This document shows, piece by piece, positions 27,146-38,385 of a stretch of 46,870 nt of DNA (its first letter is position 1; the number at the start of each line of letters is the position of its first letter). Under the pieces are notes generated by a model. It saw only the letters and a list, made by a program, of their open reading frames with translations, searched no databases and was not told the origin of the DNA. The stretch lies in contig JAIXOW010000198.1 of NCBI GenBank assembly GCA_027486615.1, forward strand, positions 1-46,870, in the 5' to 3' direction. The DNA comes from Oxalobacteraceae bacterium (lineage in GTDB: Bacteria; Pseudomonadota; Gammaproteobacteria; Burkholderiales; Burkholderiaceae_D). Both the position numbers and the translations under genes were made by a program.

Positions 27146-29245
27146 ATGAAGCAAACACTGCTAGTTGAACTACTCACCGAAGAACTTCCACCCAAGGCGC
27201 TCGCTAAATTAGGCGAAGCTTTTTCTGCTGCGATGTTCGAAGGCTTGTCCGCGCGTGCATTCTTAGAAGCTGATGCAGTCGCTACCGCTTATGCAACACC
27301 ACGTCGACTTGCTGTTTCTATCACAGGCGTACGCACCACCTCACCCGACAAAGCTATTCGTGAAAAAGTCTTACCGGTTGCGATTGCTCTCGGCAAAGAA
27401 GGTCAGCCTGCAGCGCCACTGATTAAAAAATTAGCTGTACTTGCACAGCAAGCCGGATGCGATGCGATCACACTGAACCAACTTGAACGCGCCAATGATG
27501 GCAAAGCAGAGAGTTTTTTCTTTACTTATACCGCTGCAGGTCAGGCTCTACACACTGGACTACAAGCGACTTTAGAGGAAGCGATCACTAAACTACCTAT
27601 TCCTAAGCTAATGAGTTATCAACGTCCGGATGGCACCACTGTGCAATTCGTACGTCCTGTGCATAAACTCATCGCTTTACATGGTAGCGATATTATTCCC
27701 CTCACCTTACTCGGACTACAAACTAGTAATGTCACTTTAGGTCATCGCTTTTTAAGTACACAAGCAGAAATCATCATTCCTTCTGCAGAACAGTATGCTG
27801 ATTTACTTGAACAACAAGGAAAAGTCATTGCTAGCACTATTGTGCGTAAAGAAAAAATACGTACAGAATTACTCGCTCAAGCAGGTGCCGATAAAATTTT
27901 AATGCCTGAATCTTTATTAGATGAAGTCACTGCACTCGTTGAATGGCCAGTGGTATATGAATGCCATTTTGATAGTGAATTTTTATCTGTGCCTCAGGAA
28001 TGCTTAATCCTGACCATGCAAACTAATCAAAAATATTTTGCATTAACAGATCAAGCCGGCAAACTCCGTTCACGCTTTTTGATTGTCTCGAATGTAGCAA
28101 CTGATAATCCACAGCATATTATCGAAGGTAATCAACGTGTAGTCCGTCCACGCTTATCTGATGCAAAATTCTTTTTTGAACAAGATAAAAAGAAAAAACT
28201 TAGCGATAGGCTGACGAATTTAAGTAGTGTGGTGTATCACAATAAACTAGGTTCGCAAGCGGAACGTAATCAACGTGTGGTCAGCATTGCTAACGACATT
28301 GCATCCTCACTAGGCGCTGATAGCAAACTCGCGCAACGTGCTGCGCAACTATCTAAAGCTGATTTGCTTACTGACATGGTCGGTGAGTTCCCAGAACTAC
28401 AAGGCATTATGGGTACTTACTATGCCCAACATGATGGCGAACATCCTGACGTAGCCACTGCAATTTCAGAACATTATCAACCGCGTTTTGCAGGCGATGC
28501 TTTACCTGTTACTACTACCGGCACAGTGGTCGCACTGGCTGATAAATGTGAAACCTTAGTGGGTATCTGGGGCATAGGCTTAGCACCTACTGGTGATAAA
28601 GATCCTTTTGCTTTGCGTCGTCATGCATTAGGTATTTTACGTATGCTGATAGAAAAACGCTTAGCACTATCACTCTCTCATCTACTGCAGCAAAGTGCTG
28701 CAAGCTTTACTGGCAATGCGCATTTTTCCGATCCCTCACAAGATGTAATGTATTTCCTCTACGATCGTTTACGTGGCTTATTGCGTGAACGTGGTTATGC
28801 ACAAGATGCAATTGAGGCTGTGGTTGCGCAGCATCCTGATCGCTTAGATGACATCACGAAACGCTTAGACGCAGTGAAAGCTTTTGCTGCACTACCTGAA
28901 AGCCAATCACTGGCTGCTGCAAATAAACGCATCTCAAATATTTTGAAAAAAGTGGACGATGTTCATAACGAAGTACAAGCTGCTTTGTTAGAAGAACCTG
29001 CTGAGCAACGTTTATATGGCGCCATGACAGAAACGCGTGTTGCAGTTGATCACGCATTTGCAGCCGGCGATTTTGCAGCCACGCTAAAAGCACTAGCTGC
29101 TTTGCGTGATGATGTAGATGCATTTTTTAATGATGTGATGGTCATGACTGAACAACCGGCATTGCGCGCTAATCGTTTAGCTTTATTACACACACTGCAT
29201 GGCATGATGAATCGTGTTGCCGACATCTCAAAACTGGCAGCTTAG
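27146..29245 (+). CDS. glyS: Glycyl-tRNA synthetase beta subunit
   Basis: [43 protein letters not shown]. Confidence 0.96.
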   Translation: MKQTLLVELLTEELPPKALAKLGEAFSAAMFEGLSARAFLEADAVATAYATPRRLAVSITGVRTTSPDKAIREKVLPVAIALGKEGQPAAPLIKKLAVLAQQAGCDAITLNQLERANDGKAESFFFTYTAAGQALHTGLQATLEEAITKLPIPKLMSYQRPDGTTVQFVRPVHKLIALHGSDIIPLTLLGLQTSNVTLGHRFLSTQAEIIIPSAEQYADLLEQQGKVIASTIVRKEKIRTELLAQAGADKILMPESLLDEVTALVEWPVVYECHFDSEFLSVPQECLILTMQTNQKYFALTDQAGKLRSRFLIVSNVATDNPQHIIEGNQRVVRPRLSDAKFFFEQDKKKKLSDRLTNLSSVVYHNKLGSQAERNQRVVSIANDIASSLGADSKLAQRAAQLSKADLLTDMVGEFPELQGIMGTYYAQHDGEHPDVATAISEHYQPRFAGDALPVTTTGTVVALADKCETLVGIWGIGLAPTGDKDPFALRRHALGILRMLIEKRLALSLSHLLQQSAASFTGNAHFSDPSQDVMYFLYDRLRGLLRERGYAQDAIEAVVAQHPDRLDDITKRLDAVKAFAALPESQSLAAANKRISNILKKVDDVHNEVQAALLEEPAEQRLYGAMTETRVAVDHAFAAGDFAATLKALAALRDDVDAFFNDVMVMTEQPALRANRLALLHTLHGMMNRVADISKLAA

Positions 29246-29317
29246 TTTATTCATTAAGTTATTTCAGCCAACTATGCCGTTACAATTTTTAGCAAACCAT
29301 TGTTTATTTAATCTCTC

Positions 29318-29911
29318 ATGAAATTGATTGTTATCGATCGTGATTGTGTGATGAGTCAAGACACTGACATGCATGAGCATGGTGCATCAGCTTGGCAAAC
29401 GCGTGACTCCGAAATCACAGAGATAGCCAGACTCAATCAAAGTGAATATCGCGTTGTGATAACGAGCAATCAACCCGGCATAGCAAAAGAGCAGTTTGAT
29501 ATGAAAACACTCAATACAGTGCATAACAAACTACATCGTGCTGCACAGGCCTTAGGGGCACATATCGATGCTATCTTTTTTTTTTTTTTTTCTTCGTCAG
29601 ATGACTGTGATTGTCGTCAGCCTAAGCCTGGCATGCTACAAGCAATAGGCAAACGTTTCGATCTCAGCTTGAAGTATGTAGCTGTGGTGGGTGATACCCT
29701 ACCTGTGTTACAAGCTGCCTTCGCTGTTGGCAGCGTGCCTTATTTGCTGCTTTCAAAAACAGGACTAAGCACAAAAGAAAAAGGGGGACTACCTCCTAGC
29801 ACGATAGTGATGCAGGATTTACGCGCTGTGGTCGATAGTCTAAATCCGCGCGAGCAATTAGCAGCAGAAATGGTAGAAGCTGCTCGTCATGCTCTACATA
29901 AGAAAAAATAA
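29318..29911 (+). CDS. gmhB: D-glycero-beta-D-manno-heptose 1,7-bisphosphate 7-phosphatase-like (HAD), zinc loop disrupted by poly-Phe
   Basis: KLIVIDRDCVMSQD, VITSNQPGIA, CDCRQPKPGM, VGDTLPVLQAA; T16 tract at 29576-29591. Confidence 0.85.
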   Translation: MKLIVIDRDCVMSQDTDMHEHGASAWQTRDSEITEIARLNQSEYRVVITSNQPGIAKEQFDMKTLNTVHNKLHRAAQALGAHIDAIFFFFFSSSDDCDCRQPKPGMLQAIGKRFDLSLKYVAVVGDTLPVLQAAFAVGSVPYLLLSKTGLSTKEKGGLPPSTIVMQDLRAVVDSLNPREQLAAEMVEAARHALHKKK

Positions 29912-29949
29912 TTTTTCATTAAAAAAATTCATCCCTAGCTGGAGCTTGT

Positions 29950-30702
29950 ATGTCCCAAACGGGTCTATTTGTTAGATCACTCGTGTTCGCTGCTTTGCTT
30001 TTGATTGCTACAGTAATCTGGGCCATCGCATGCTTTGGATTTTTCTTACTACCTTATCGTCAACGATATTGGGCAATCTCTCGTTGGAATGTATTTATCA
30101 TCTGGGCGGCGCGCACTGTATGCGGCATAACCTATGAAATCAAAGGCTTTGAAAATCTTCCAGATGCGCCAGTAATTTTGTTATCTAAACATCAATCCGC
30201 ATGGGAAACGATTTTTTATCTGTGCGTCATGCCCCGTCCTTTGATTTTTGTATTTAAGCGTGAGTTGTTATTTGTGCCTTTTTTTGGTTGGGGCTTAGGC
30301 ATGCTGAGAATGATTGCGATTAATCGCAGCAAAGGTCGCGATGCTATGGCACAGGTGATTGCCACTGGTAAGCAACGCTTAGCAGATGGGCAGTGGGTCA
30401 TCATGTTCCCAGAAGGGACACGCACTGCAGTGGGCACAAAGGGACAATACAAAGCCGGTGGAGCACATTTAGCCATAGGTACGGCAACACCTGTAGTGCC
30501 TATCGCTGTTAACTCAGGCGACTGCTGGCCACGCAATGCATTTATTAAAAAGCCCGGCAAGATTATTGTGTCAATTGGTCAACCCATCTCGCCTGAGGGG
30601 CATAATGCACAAAGTCTGATCCGTGAAGTCGAAAATTGGATAGAATCTGAAATGCGCGTGATTACACCGACTGCGTATTTGAAAAAAACTGATGATCATT
30701 AA
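29950..30702 (+). CDS. plsC: 1-acyl-sn-glycerol-3-phosphate acyltransferase
   Basis: LSKHQSAWETIF (HX4D-like), FPEGTRTAVG. Confidence 0.93.
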   Translation: MSQTGLFVRSLVFAALLLIATVIWAIACFGFFLLPYRQRYWAISRWNVFIIWAARTVCGITYEIKGFENLPDAPVILLSKHQSAWETIFYLCVMPRPLIFVFKRELLFVPFFGWGLGMLRMIAINRSKGRDAMAQVIATGKQRLADGQWVIMFPEGTRTAVGTKGQYKAGGAHLAIGTATPVVPIAVNSGDCWPRNAFIKKPGKIIVSIGQPISPEGHNAQSLIREVENWIESEMRVITPTAYLKKTDDH

Positions 30703-30732
30703 TTACACACCCTTATTCGCAAACTACATTTC

Positions 30733-31680
30733 ATGTCACTGACACGGTTCTTACGTAAGCACATGAATGATCCTAGCCAGCTTTCCCTGCTGCTGGATGC
30801 CTCTCCGGCAAATGTCGATGCATCATCTACTGCCTCGAACACTTCCGACACTCAGATAGAAACTGCTAGTCCACAGTCGGCACCACTTGCATCCAATCCA
30901 AAAATAGAGCATCCCCATCACTTAAGTGAAGCGCATCGCGCTGTGACGCCTAAGGCTAGCACGCGCCGCATTATGTTGGATCAGACTGCGCTAGATTATC
31001 AATTACTGCGCTCTAAACGTCACACCATAGGATTTGCAGTCAGTGAAGAAGGTTTGAGAGTGACTGCACCACGCTGGGTACCAGTGTCAGAAATTGAACT
31101 CGCGATTATTGAAAAACAAAATTGGATTTTCAATAAAATGAATGAACAACGTGAGCGCTCAGTACGACGCCTACAACCGCCTATGCGTTGGCAAGATGGC
31201 GCAACAATTCCTTATCTGGGCACGACCATTACGATTAAGCTGGATGAATCTGTGCAAGCAGGTGTGCGGTTTGATGAAGCTGCATTTGTTTTATACATCA
31301 GCCTGCCTGCTTCAGCGAGTGAACAACAATTAAAAGATCGTGTATTAGGTTGGCTACAAGGTGAAGCAAAAAAATTATTTGCGGAACGACTCGCAATTTA
31401 TGCAGAAAAACTGCAAGTTCGCTTTCAAAGTTTTGCACTCTCGTCTGCTGCAACGCAATGGGGTTCTTGTACTGCGGAAGGTCGTATCCGTTTAAATTGG
31501 CGACTCATGCATTTTGCATTGCCTAATATTGACTATGTGATTGCGCATGAACTCGCGCATCTGCGAGAAATGAATCATGGCCCTGAATTTTGGGCGACGG
31601 TGCAATCTGTATTTCCTGAATTCGCAGCAGTCCGCAAAGCTTTACGTAATCACGAACCAGAAAAACTGCCTATATTTTAA
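30733..31680 (+). CDS. YgjP-like M48-type metal-dependent hydrolase
   Basis: [38 protein letters not shown]. Confidence 0.9.
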   Translation: MSLTRFLRKHMNDPSQLSLLLDASPANVDASSTASNTSDTQIETASPQSAPLASNPKIEHPHHLSEAHRAVTPKASTRRIMLDQTALDYQLLRSKRHTIGFAVSEEGLRVTAPRWVPVSEIELAIIEKQNWIFNKMNEQRERSVRRLQPPMRWQDGATIPYLGTTITIKLDESVQAGVRFDEAAFVLYISLPASASEQQLKDRVLGWLQGEAKKLFAERLAIYAEKLQVRFQSFALSSAATQWGSCTAEGRIRLNWRLMHFALPNIDYVIAHELAHLREMNHGPEFWATVQSVFPEFAAVRKALRNHEPEKLPIF

Positions 31681-31691
31681 AAGGAAGTCAT

Positions 31692-32078
31692 ATGCGCTTA
31701 CTTCACACCATGCTACGCGTAGGCGATATGCAGCGCTCTATAGATTTTTATACCAAAGTCATGGGTATGACTTTACTGCGCACCACAGACAGACCTGATC
31801 AAAAATACACTCTCGCTTTTCTTGGCTATGGTAGCAATCCTGAGCATGCTGAAATTGAACTAACCTTTAACTATGGCGTAGATCACTATGACTTAGGCAC
31901 GGCTTATGGTCATATCGCTATTGGTGTGCAAGATGCAGCGGCAACCTGTGCCGCAGTAAAAGCTAGTGGAGGTAATGTGACGCGTGAAGCTGGCCCAGTA
32001 AAAGGTGGTAATACCGTGATTGCATTTATTCAGGATCCAGACGGTTATAAGATAGAGTTGATAGAGCGTGATGCGTAA
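31692..32078 (+). CDS. gloA: Lactoylglutathione lyase (glyoxalase I)
   Basis: [40 protein letters not shown]. Confidence 0.95.
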   Translation: MRLLHTMLRVGDMQRSIDFYTKVMGMTLLRTTDRPDQKYTLAFLGYGSNPEHAEIELTFNYGVDHYDLGTAYGHIAIGVQDAAATCAAVKASGGNVTREAGPVKGGNTVIAFIQDPDGYKIELIERDA

Positions 32079-32117
32079 CTAATACTCTTCATTTTTTTTG
32101 CTATAAGATTAGCACTA

Positions 32118-32582
32118 CTATTTCTTCATCTTTGTAGATATAGCGTCATCCCAGTCAACAATGAGTAATAAATTTTCTGAATAGCGCTTTGCATACTCAT
32201 CACATCGGACTGTAATCATTTGATTTTCTAGTGCAGGTATATAAGTTATTTTCCCAGCACTGGAGCCGACTATCAGATCTAATCTTAATTCATACCCTTC
32301 GCTCATTGAATCATTAATGCAACTGAGTGCCAGACAAGGCAGTGTCTTTCCAGAGATGCGACAGCTTGGCTTATGCACTTTTAAAATACGTAAACCAAAT
32401 AATTTTGCTGTACGAATTAATAAATCTATTGTGTAAGGTTTCGATAGGTCTGCAACTGCAGGAAATAGTTGTGGGTCTATCTTTTTTAAACCGCACAGAA
32501 TCTTCAGCGACCAAAGAAAATCATCTTCTTGTAGAGCTTCACTTTCGTCTAGCATACGTTTTTGTAAGCGTAGAAATGCCAT
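32118..32582 (-). CDS. Stand-alone peptidase C39-like (type I secretion ATPase N-terminal-like) domain protein
   Basis: Pattern LWSLKILCGLKKIDP...PYTIDLLIRTAKLFGLRILKVHK...LPCLALS...YAKRYSENLLLIV resembles C39-like domains of HlyB/LapB transporters; no TM or ATPase follows. Confidence 0.5.
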   Translation of the reverse strand: MAFLRLQKRMLDESEALQEDDFLWSLKILCGLKKIDPQLFPAVADLSKPYTIDLLIRTAKLFGLRILKVHKPSCRISGKTLPCLALSCINDSMSEGYELRLDLIVGSSAGKITYIPALENQMITVRCDEYAKRYSENLLLIVDWDDAISTKMKK

Positions 32583-32726
32583 GGTGCTTATTTCCTTTTT
32601 TTAGATAGGAAACAAATCTATTTTCTACCAAGCATGGGGTCAACCTACTTCTACATCTTATGCGCAATACGCACAATGTCTACTCATTAATGTAAAGAGT
32701 CAAACTAAGATGCAGTATTAAACTAC

Positions 32727-33512
32727 CTATGCGTGTTCAGCTAACTCTCTAGCTAATCGCACAAATTGTTCAACAGAGACGGTTTCCGGTCTGACCGTAG
32801 GATCAATACCTAGATCAATTAGTTGATTTTCAGTGAAAAGACCAGATAAACAATTACGTAAGACTTTGCGTCGTTGAGAAAAAGCTTTCATCACCACTAG
32901 TTCTAATTTCTGTTGATCACACTCTAGTGGTTTTGTAATCGGCAGCATACGAACAATTGCTGACTCTACTTTAGGTGGTGGATCAAATGCGGTCGGTGGC
33001 ACGATGAATAAACAATCCATCGTATAACGCCATTGCAGCATGACAGAGAGTCGTCCATATTCTTTACCGCCAGGTTCAGCTACCATGCGCTCAACCACTT
33101 CTTTTTGTAGCATGAAATGCTGATCAATAATCTGTGCGCTAAAGTCTGCCAAATGGAATAGCAAGGGCGTAGAAATATTATAGGGAAGGTTACCCACCAC
33201 ACGTAACTTGCGATCGGTCTGTGATACGTTGATTAATGATCCAAAATCAAATTGCAAAGCATCTGCCGCATGCATGATGAGATTGGCTGACTTGAATTTT
33301 TTCTCTAGCAGCACAACCAGATCTCTATCAATTTCAACAACATGCAATGCTTTTAAAGCTTGTAATAACAAAGCAGTCATTGCGCCCTGGCCGGGTCCAA
33401 TTTCCACCATGTGGTCATCTTCTTGAGGCGCAATCGTATTAATGATACTGCTTATGACTAATTGATCAGTTAAAAAATTTTGACCAAAGCGTTTACGGGG
33501 TATGTGCTTCAT
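32727..33512 (-). CDS. rsmA: 16S rRNA (adenine1518-N6/adenine1519-N6)-dimethyltransferase
   Basis: RKRFGQNFLTD, VEIGPGQGAMT, VGNLPYNISTPLLFHL. Confidence 0.96.
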   Translation of the reverse strand: MKHIPRKRFGQNFLTDQLVISSIINTIAPQEDDHMVEIGPGQGAMTALLLQALKALHVVEIDRDLVVLLEKKFKSANLIMHAADALQFDFGSLINVSQTDRKLRVVGNLPYNISTPLLFHLADFSAQIIDQHFMLQKEVVERMVAEPGGKEYGRLSVMLQWRYTMDCLFIVPPTAFDPPPKVESAIVRMLPITKPLECDQQKLELVVMKAFSQRRKVLRNCLSGLFTENQLIDLGIDPTVRPETVSVEQFVRLARELAEHA

Positions 33513-33515
33513 GAC

Positions 33516-34562
33516 TTAATGGCTTGCCGTATTTGTAGCCATCTGCACAGCGACTTTGATAGCAGTCGTCATACTGCCATACTCAGCTAAACCCAAACCT
33601 TGTGCAGCAAGATCAAGCGCAGTGCCATGATCCACTGAGGTACGAATCAAAGGTAAACCTAAGGTGATATTCACACCTTGACCAAAGCTTGCGTATTTCA
33701 AAACAGGTAAACCTTGATCGTGATACATCGCTAAGACGCAATCGGTCTCTTGCAAATATTTAGCTTGAAACAAGGTGTCTGCCGGATACGGGCCGGTTAC
33801 TTTCCATCCGCGCTTTTGCGCAGCAAGAATCGCAGGTGTGATCACGTTGATTTCTTCATGACCAAGATAGCCACCTTCACCTGCATGTGGATTTAATCCT
33901 GTCACACAAATTCTTGGATCAGTTATGCCAAAGCGCGACTGCAAATCATGCTGAATAATTTCTATAGTCTTGAATAAGTTATTTTTTGTAATGGCAGCAG
34001 ACACATCTTTTAATGCTAGATGCGTGGTCGCTAATGCAACCCGCAAACTATTTGCTTCTGATCCGGCTGCCAACATCATCACTCCATTTGTAGTATTAGT
34101 TTTTTCAGCCAGATATTCGGTATGACCTGTGAAGTAAAGTCCAGATTGATTGATAACACTTTTTTGTAGTGGCGCAGTGACGATTGCATCAATCTCACCT
34201 GCCATGGCAGCTGCAATCGCAAGATCAAGCGTTTGCAAAACAGCGGGAGCATTCAATGGATTAGTTTGTCCTGGAATGACGGCCACAGCAAGGGGACAAT
34301 CAATCACAACAATATTCTGAGGATTTTTTTCTGTTGAAGCAAACTGCGCTAGTGATTGCATCACCTGCACTGTTTGCGTAAGTTGCAAGCTCACTGCTAG
34401 CGCTTTTAGCTGTGCTGCGTCACCCAATAAAACAATGTCAGCAAGCGCTTGATTGTGAACAGCAGCAAGCAACGATATTTCTGGGCCTATTCCTGCGGGC
34501 TCGCCACAGGTGATGGCTATTCGAGGTAATATTCGTGGCAACATTTTTTGATTGCGCTTCAC
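33516..34562 (-). CDS. pdxA: 4-hydroxythreonine-4-phosphate dehydrogenase
   Basis: [42 protein letters not shown]. Confidence 0.96.
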   Translation of the reverse strand: MKRNQKMLPRILPRIAITCGEPAGIGPEISLLAAVHNQALADIVLLGDAAQLKALAVSLQLTQTVQVMQSLAQFASTEKNPQNIVVIDCPLAVAVIPGQTNPLNAPAVLQTLDLAIAAAMAGEIDAIVTAPLQKSVINQSGLYFTGHTEYLAEKTNTTNGVMMLAAGSEANSLRVALATTHLALKDVSAAITKNNLFKTIEIIQHDLQSRFGITDPRICVTGLNPHAGEGGYLGHEEINVITPAILAAQKRGWKVTGPYPADTLFQAKYLQETDCVLAMYHDQGLPVLKYASFGQGVNITLGLPLIRTSVDHGTALDLAAQGLGLAEYGSMTTAIKVAVQMATNTASH

Positions 34563-34595
34563 AAGTCTATGCTGCCACTAGGACGATAGATTTTA

Positions 34596-35963
34596 TTAGC
34601 GGATTTGATTAATTTCATCCTGCCTATACTCAACATAAGCACGATCACGTAATTGACGTAACCAATCTTCATACGCTTCTTCTAACTTTCTATCTCTTAA
34701 TGCTTGACGTGCCGTCAGTCGTAAACGTTCGCGTGATATTTCTTCGGTTTTACGTTCTACCACTTGAATTAAATGATAACCAAAGGGTGACTCCACAGGC
34801 TCACTCACTTGTCCTGGTTGGAGTGCATTCATTGCACGCTCAAATTCAGGCACTGTATCACCTGGATAAACCCAACCAAGATCACCACCTTTGCTAGCGG
34901 ATAAATCATTTGAATACAGTTTAGCTAGATCTTCAAATTTAGCCGCTTTGTTATTTAAGCGTGTTTTTAATTCCGTTAATTTACGCCTGGCTTCAGATGC
35001 AGGCACAACTTGATTTACTTTAATCAAGATATGACGTGCCTTGGTTTGCTGCACCATTCTTGCGCCACCCGATTGCACTTCACTCGCGCTACGTTTTCCT
35101 AACAGCTTGAGTATATGAAATCCATTTGCGCTACGTACAATCGCTGAGACTTCATTTGGTGCGAGCTTTTCTGTCACTTCAACATACAACTGTGGCAAGC
35201 GTGACTGACTGCGCCAACCAATTAATCCACCCGCCATTGCATCACTAGCATCTGAAAAACTGGCTGCTATTTTTGCAAAGTCTCCACCTGATTTTAATTG
35301 TGCCATTGCAGTTTCTGCGCGCTGACGACGATCTGCAATTTGTTGTGCACTCGCGTTTTCCGGTACCCGAACTAAAATGTGAGCGATATTGATTTCATCT
35401 TCTGCGCCTTGCGTTTTGCCAGCAGAAGCAGCGATAAAATTATCAATCTCAGATTCACTAATCTGTAATTTATTATCAACTTCTTTTTCACGCAAACGCT
35501 GCAAGGTAATTTCTTCTCTTATCTCTTCACGAAAACGGGAAAACGGAATGCCGTCTTTTTCTAGCTGATCACGAAAGTTTTGTATCGATAAATTATTTTG
35601 TTCAGCAATACGGGCAACTGAACGATCTAACATGATGTCATCTACACGTATGCCGCTTTCTTTAGCCAGCTGTATTTGTGCACGATTGACTATCATGCGT
35701 TCAAGTAATTGACCTTTCAACACATCTCGTGCAGGCATTTGTATTTTTTCACGCTGCATACGACGCTCAATTAACTTTAGACGATCTTCTAATTCTTTGA
35801 GTGTAATAACTTCAGAATTGACTACCGCGATAATCGTATCAACGAGCACTGGCTGTTGTTTGGATTTTTCTTGCGCCTTTGTTATGGATGCCGTTATGAG
35901 CAAAGATGAAACGAGCAAAGTTGTGATCAGTTTCATTTGGATAGGTACATTCATCATCTTCAT
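34596..35963 (-). CDS. surA: Peptidyl-prolyl isomerase / OMP chaperone SurA
   Basis: Signal peptide, SurA N domain, two parvulin domains (ARHILIKV...GGDLGWVYPGDTVPEFE). Confidence 0.95.
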   Translation of the reverse strand: MKMMNVPIQMKLITTLLVSSLLITASITKAQEKSKQQPVLVDTIIAVVNSEVITLKELEDRLKLIERRMQREKIQMPARDVLKGQLLERMIVNRAQIQLAKESGIRVDDIMLDRSVARIAEQNNLSIQNFRDQLEKDGIPFSRFREEIREEITLQRLREKEVDNKLQISESEIDNFIAASAGKTQGAEDEINIAHILVRVPENASAQQIADRRQRAETAMAQLKSGGDFAKIAASFSDASDAMAGGLIGWRSQSRLPQLYVEVTEKLAPNEVSAIVRSANGFHILKLLGKRSASEVQSGGARMVQQTKARHILIKVNQVVPASEARRKLTELKTRLNNKAAKFEDLAKLYSNDLSASKGGDLGWVYPGDTVPEFERAMNALQPGQVSEPVESPFGYHLIQVVERKTEEISRERLRLTARQALRDRKLEEAYEDWLRQLRDRAYVEYRQDEINQIR

Positions 35964-36001
35964 GGGTGAGTTCCAGTAACAGTTCAGTAGTAAAGAACGA
36001 A

Positions 36002-38266
36002 TTAATCAGGTTGCGTTAGTTTTTGGTAACCAGGTACATTGGCACGCAAAGCGGTTAAAGGATTAGAGCCTAAGGACGACAGACCATTAAATTCTAACTG
36101 TAAAAATAAGCGGGTATTGACGATGCCTTGCGCGGTCGGTGTGCGTTGACCTACGAAACGAAAAATCCAGCAATCCGCTCTATATTCCGCGCCTATCAGG
36201 GATTGACCGATATCTTGCTCTTTAATCAGATAGTTTAATCTTCCTACGCCATACCAGCGTGCTGATAAAGGCCACTGACCTGAGATATCAAAAATTTCAA
36301 AGTTGGCAGCGGGGTCTGTACTACGTATATCGCGACGATATTGCACATTCAAGACCTTCATTGGTTCAGGCTGCCAAAAAGTACCAAAATTAATACGATT
36401 AAAAATTTGATTTGATTGGCTGTATTGGAAGTTTGCATCTAACCTCAGTTCACGCGTCACACGTCCAGAGCTCAGCATTAAAATATCGGATTTCGTATCT
36501 GCAATAGTACTTGTTTGTGACAAAGGATTCCCCAAAATCACACGAGGATCAGAAAACGAAAAACGCTGCGCTACTGCTACACGCAATCTTTCTTGTCCTT
36601 CTATTTCAAGGTAGCGCGACATTAAAGCGGTGGTAACTGTACTTGCATCACCAACTCTGTCATGACCTACGAAACGATTTTCTCTAAAAATTTGAGCATA
36701 GTTAAAGTCGGCCTCAGCAGAATCAAAATTAGGATACAAGCTTAAATCTTGTTTGACATATGGTGTGTGTGTGATAAAGAGACGTGGCTCTAAAGTTTGC
36801 GTTGCATCTCTTCCAAAAAAACTTGCATCGCGTTCAAAAATTAAACCCGAATCTAACGATGCAGTAGGTACAGCTCGCGCTGGCGCTGTCATCGTTGCGT
36901 AAGGGATTTGATCAAGATTGTAGTTCGTCATATGCAAAGATAAACTCGGCTTGATAAATGCACCTGGACGCTGCCAACGATAAGTCATGCGCGGGTTGAG
37001 TACCATGCGATCTGCATTTTTTACAACTTGAGTCGCACCTTGAAAACCAGTCGCATGAGAAAACCGCGTGAAGTCTGAATTTAATTCCAGACTCAAACCA
37101 TTATCAAAATAATTGAATTTTTGATAGGTTAGTTGGGGCAATCTGGCATAGGGAATCGCAATCGGCGCTCTCGGATCCTGCAAAATTTGAAAATCTGTTA
37201 CACGGAACATAGCGCGCTGATCTATATCGCTATAGTTCACCATTGCATCACGCAACATTAAACGACGGCTAGTGGCAGGATTACTGTAACCTAAGCTGTA
37301 TGGAAAATCATTTGGATAACCATCATCAGATGCGGCATTCAAATTTGAATTAAAGGTTAAGCCAGAGCCAAAGTTTTGTCGGTGTTGCGAGCTTACGATA
37401 TAACGATTTTCGCCGGTGACTGCATCACTATTCAAATATTCTGCTTTTGTTTGACCCGCATAATCTCTATCTAGATAACGTGCTTCACTACCCAACATGA
37501 GACCACGCCGTGAAATGTAATGTGGATATAAAGTGAGATCACGATTCGGTGCTATATCTATATAGTATGGCGTAGTGACTTCCAAACCACCTGTGGTCGA
37601 TGTAATAAAAGTGGGAGCAAGAAATCCCGACACTCTCTCTTCAGCCAATGGGAAGGAAATATAAGGCGTACCCGCGATCGGCACACCTTTAAATACTAAA
37701 ATCGCATTGCGCGCTACACCAGTGCCACTATCATTATCTAGAGATAATTTACTGGATTTGAGATACCAATCTGGATTCGGTCCTTCGCAGGTAGTGAAAT
37801 CTCCTCCCAACACAGTGGCAGAATCTTGAGAATCAAATTCCACACGCTCTGCACGACCTTGTGCATTCTTACGCAATAAACGATAGACAGGACTATTCAT
37901 ATAACCGATACCTGTATCCATTTTTAATTGCAGTTGATTCCCTGTGAATTTATCACCTGCTCTATCAATGTATACATGACCAAGTGCTTTAATTTTGTCA
38001 TCCACAATATCGTAATGAATATCATCGGCTTCGATATGTGAATTACCTTTATCTACTTTCGCATCTTTTTCTAGCGTGATAGTTCTATCAGGGCGTCCAT
38101 TAATCTGTTGTGCTTCTAGTTTGACTGGACTATTCGGCGCAGAATCATCTTTCAAAAAATCAACTGCACTCACATTGATATGCGTCATCCACAGCAGCAA
38201 ACCGAGAAAGATCGGGCTTACACGGAATAACTGGGAAGAGGTTGAAAATACCAAACGCTGGTTCAT
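36002..38266 (-). CDS. lptD: LPS-assembly protein LptD
   Basis: OstA N-terminal domain, C-terminal beta barrel, upstream of surA. Confidence 0.94.
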   Translation of the reverse strand: MNQRLVFSTSSQLFRVSPIFLGLLLWMTHINVSAVDFLKDDSAPNSPVKLEAQQINGRPDRTITLEKDAKVDKGNSHIEADDIHYDIVDDKIKALGHVYIDRAGDKFTGNQLQLKMDTGIGYMNSPVYRLLRKNAQGRAERVEFDSQDSATVLGGDFTTCEGPNPDWYLKSSKLSLDNDSGTGVARNAILVFKGVPIAGTPYISFPLAEERVSGFLAPTFITSTTGGLEVTTPYYIDIAPNRDLTLYPHYISRRGLMLGSEARYLDRDYAGQTKAEYLNSDAVTGENRYIVSSQHRQNFGSGLTFNSNLNAASDDGYPNDFPYSLGYSNPATSRRLMLRDAMVNYSDIDQRAMFRVTDFQILQDPRAPIAIPYARLPQLTYQKFNYFDNGLSLELNSDFTRFSHATGFQGATQVVKNADRMVLNPRMTYRWQRPGAFIKPSLSLHMTNYNLDQIPYATMTAPARAVPTASLDSGLIFERDASFFGRDATQTLEPRLFITHTPYVKQDLSLYPNFDSAEADFNYAQIFRENRFVGHDRVGDASTVTTALMSRYLEIEGQERLRVAVAQRFSFSDPRVILGNPLSQTSTIADTKSDILMLSSGRVTRELRLDANFQYSQSNQIFNRINFGTFWQPEPMKVLNVQYRRDIRSTDPAANFEIFDISGQWPLSARWYGVGRLNYLIKEQDIGQSLIGAEYRADCWIFRFVGQRTPTAQGIVNTRLFLQLEFNGLSSLGSNPLTALRANVPGYQKLTQPD

Positions 38267-38385
38267 GAATGAAGAGGTCTCGCGGCTAGAGGCGCGTTAT
38301 TGGTGTGAATCCCGTATTATATGGGAACTCCCTGCCGGTAATACCTTACCGGACATGCTTACCAACCTGCTTTTCCGGTTTTTTC

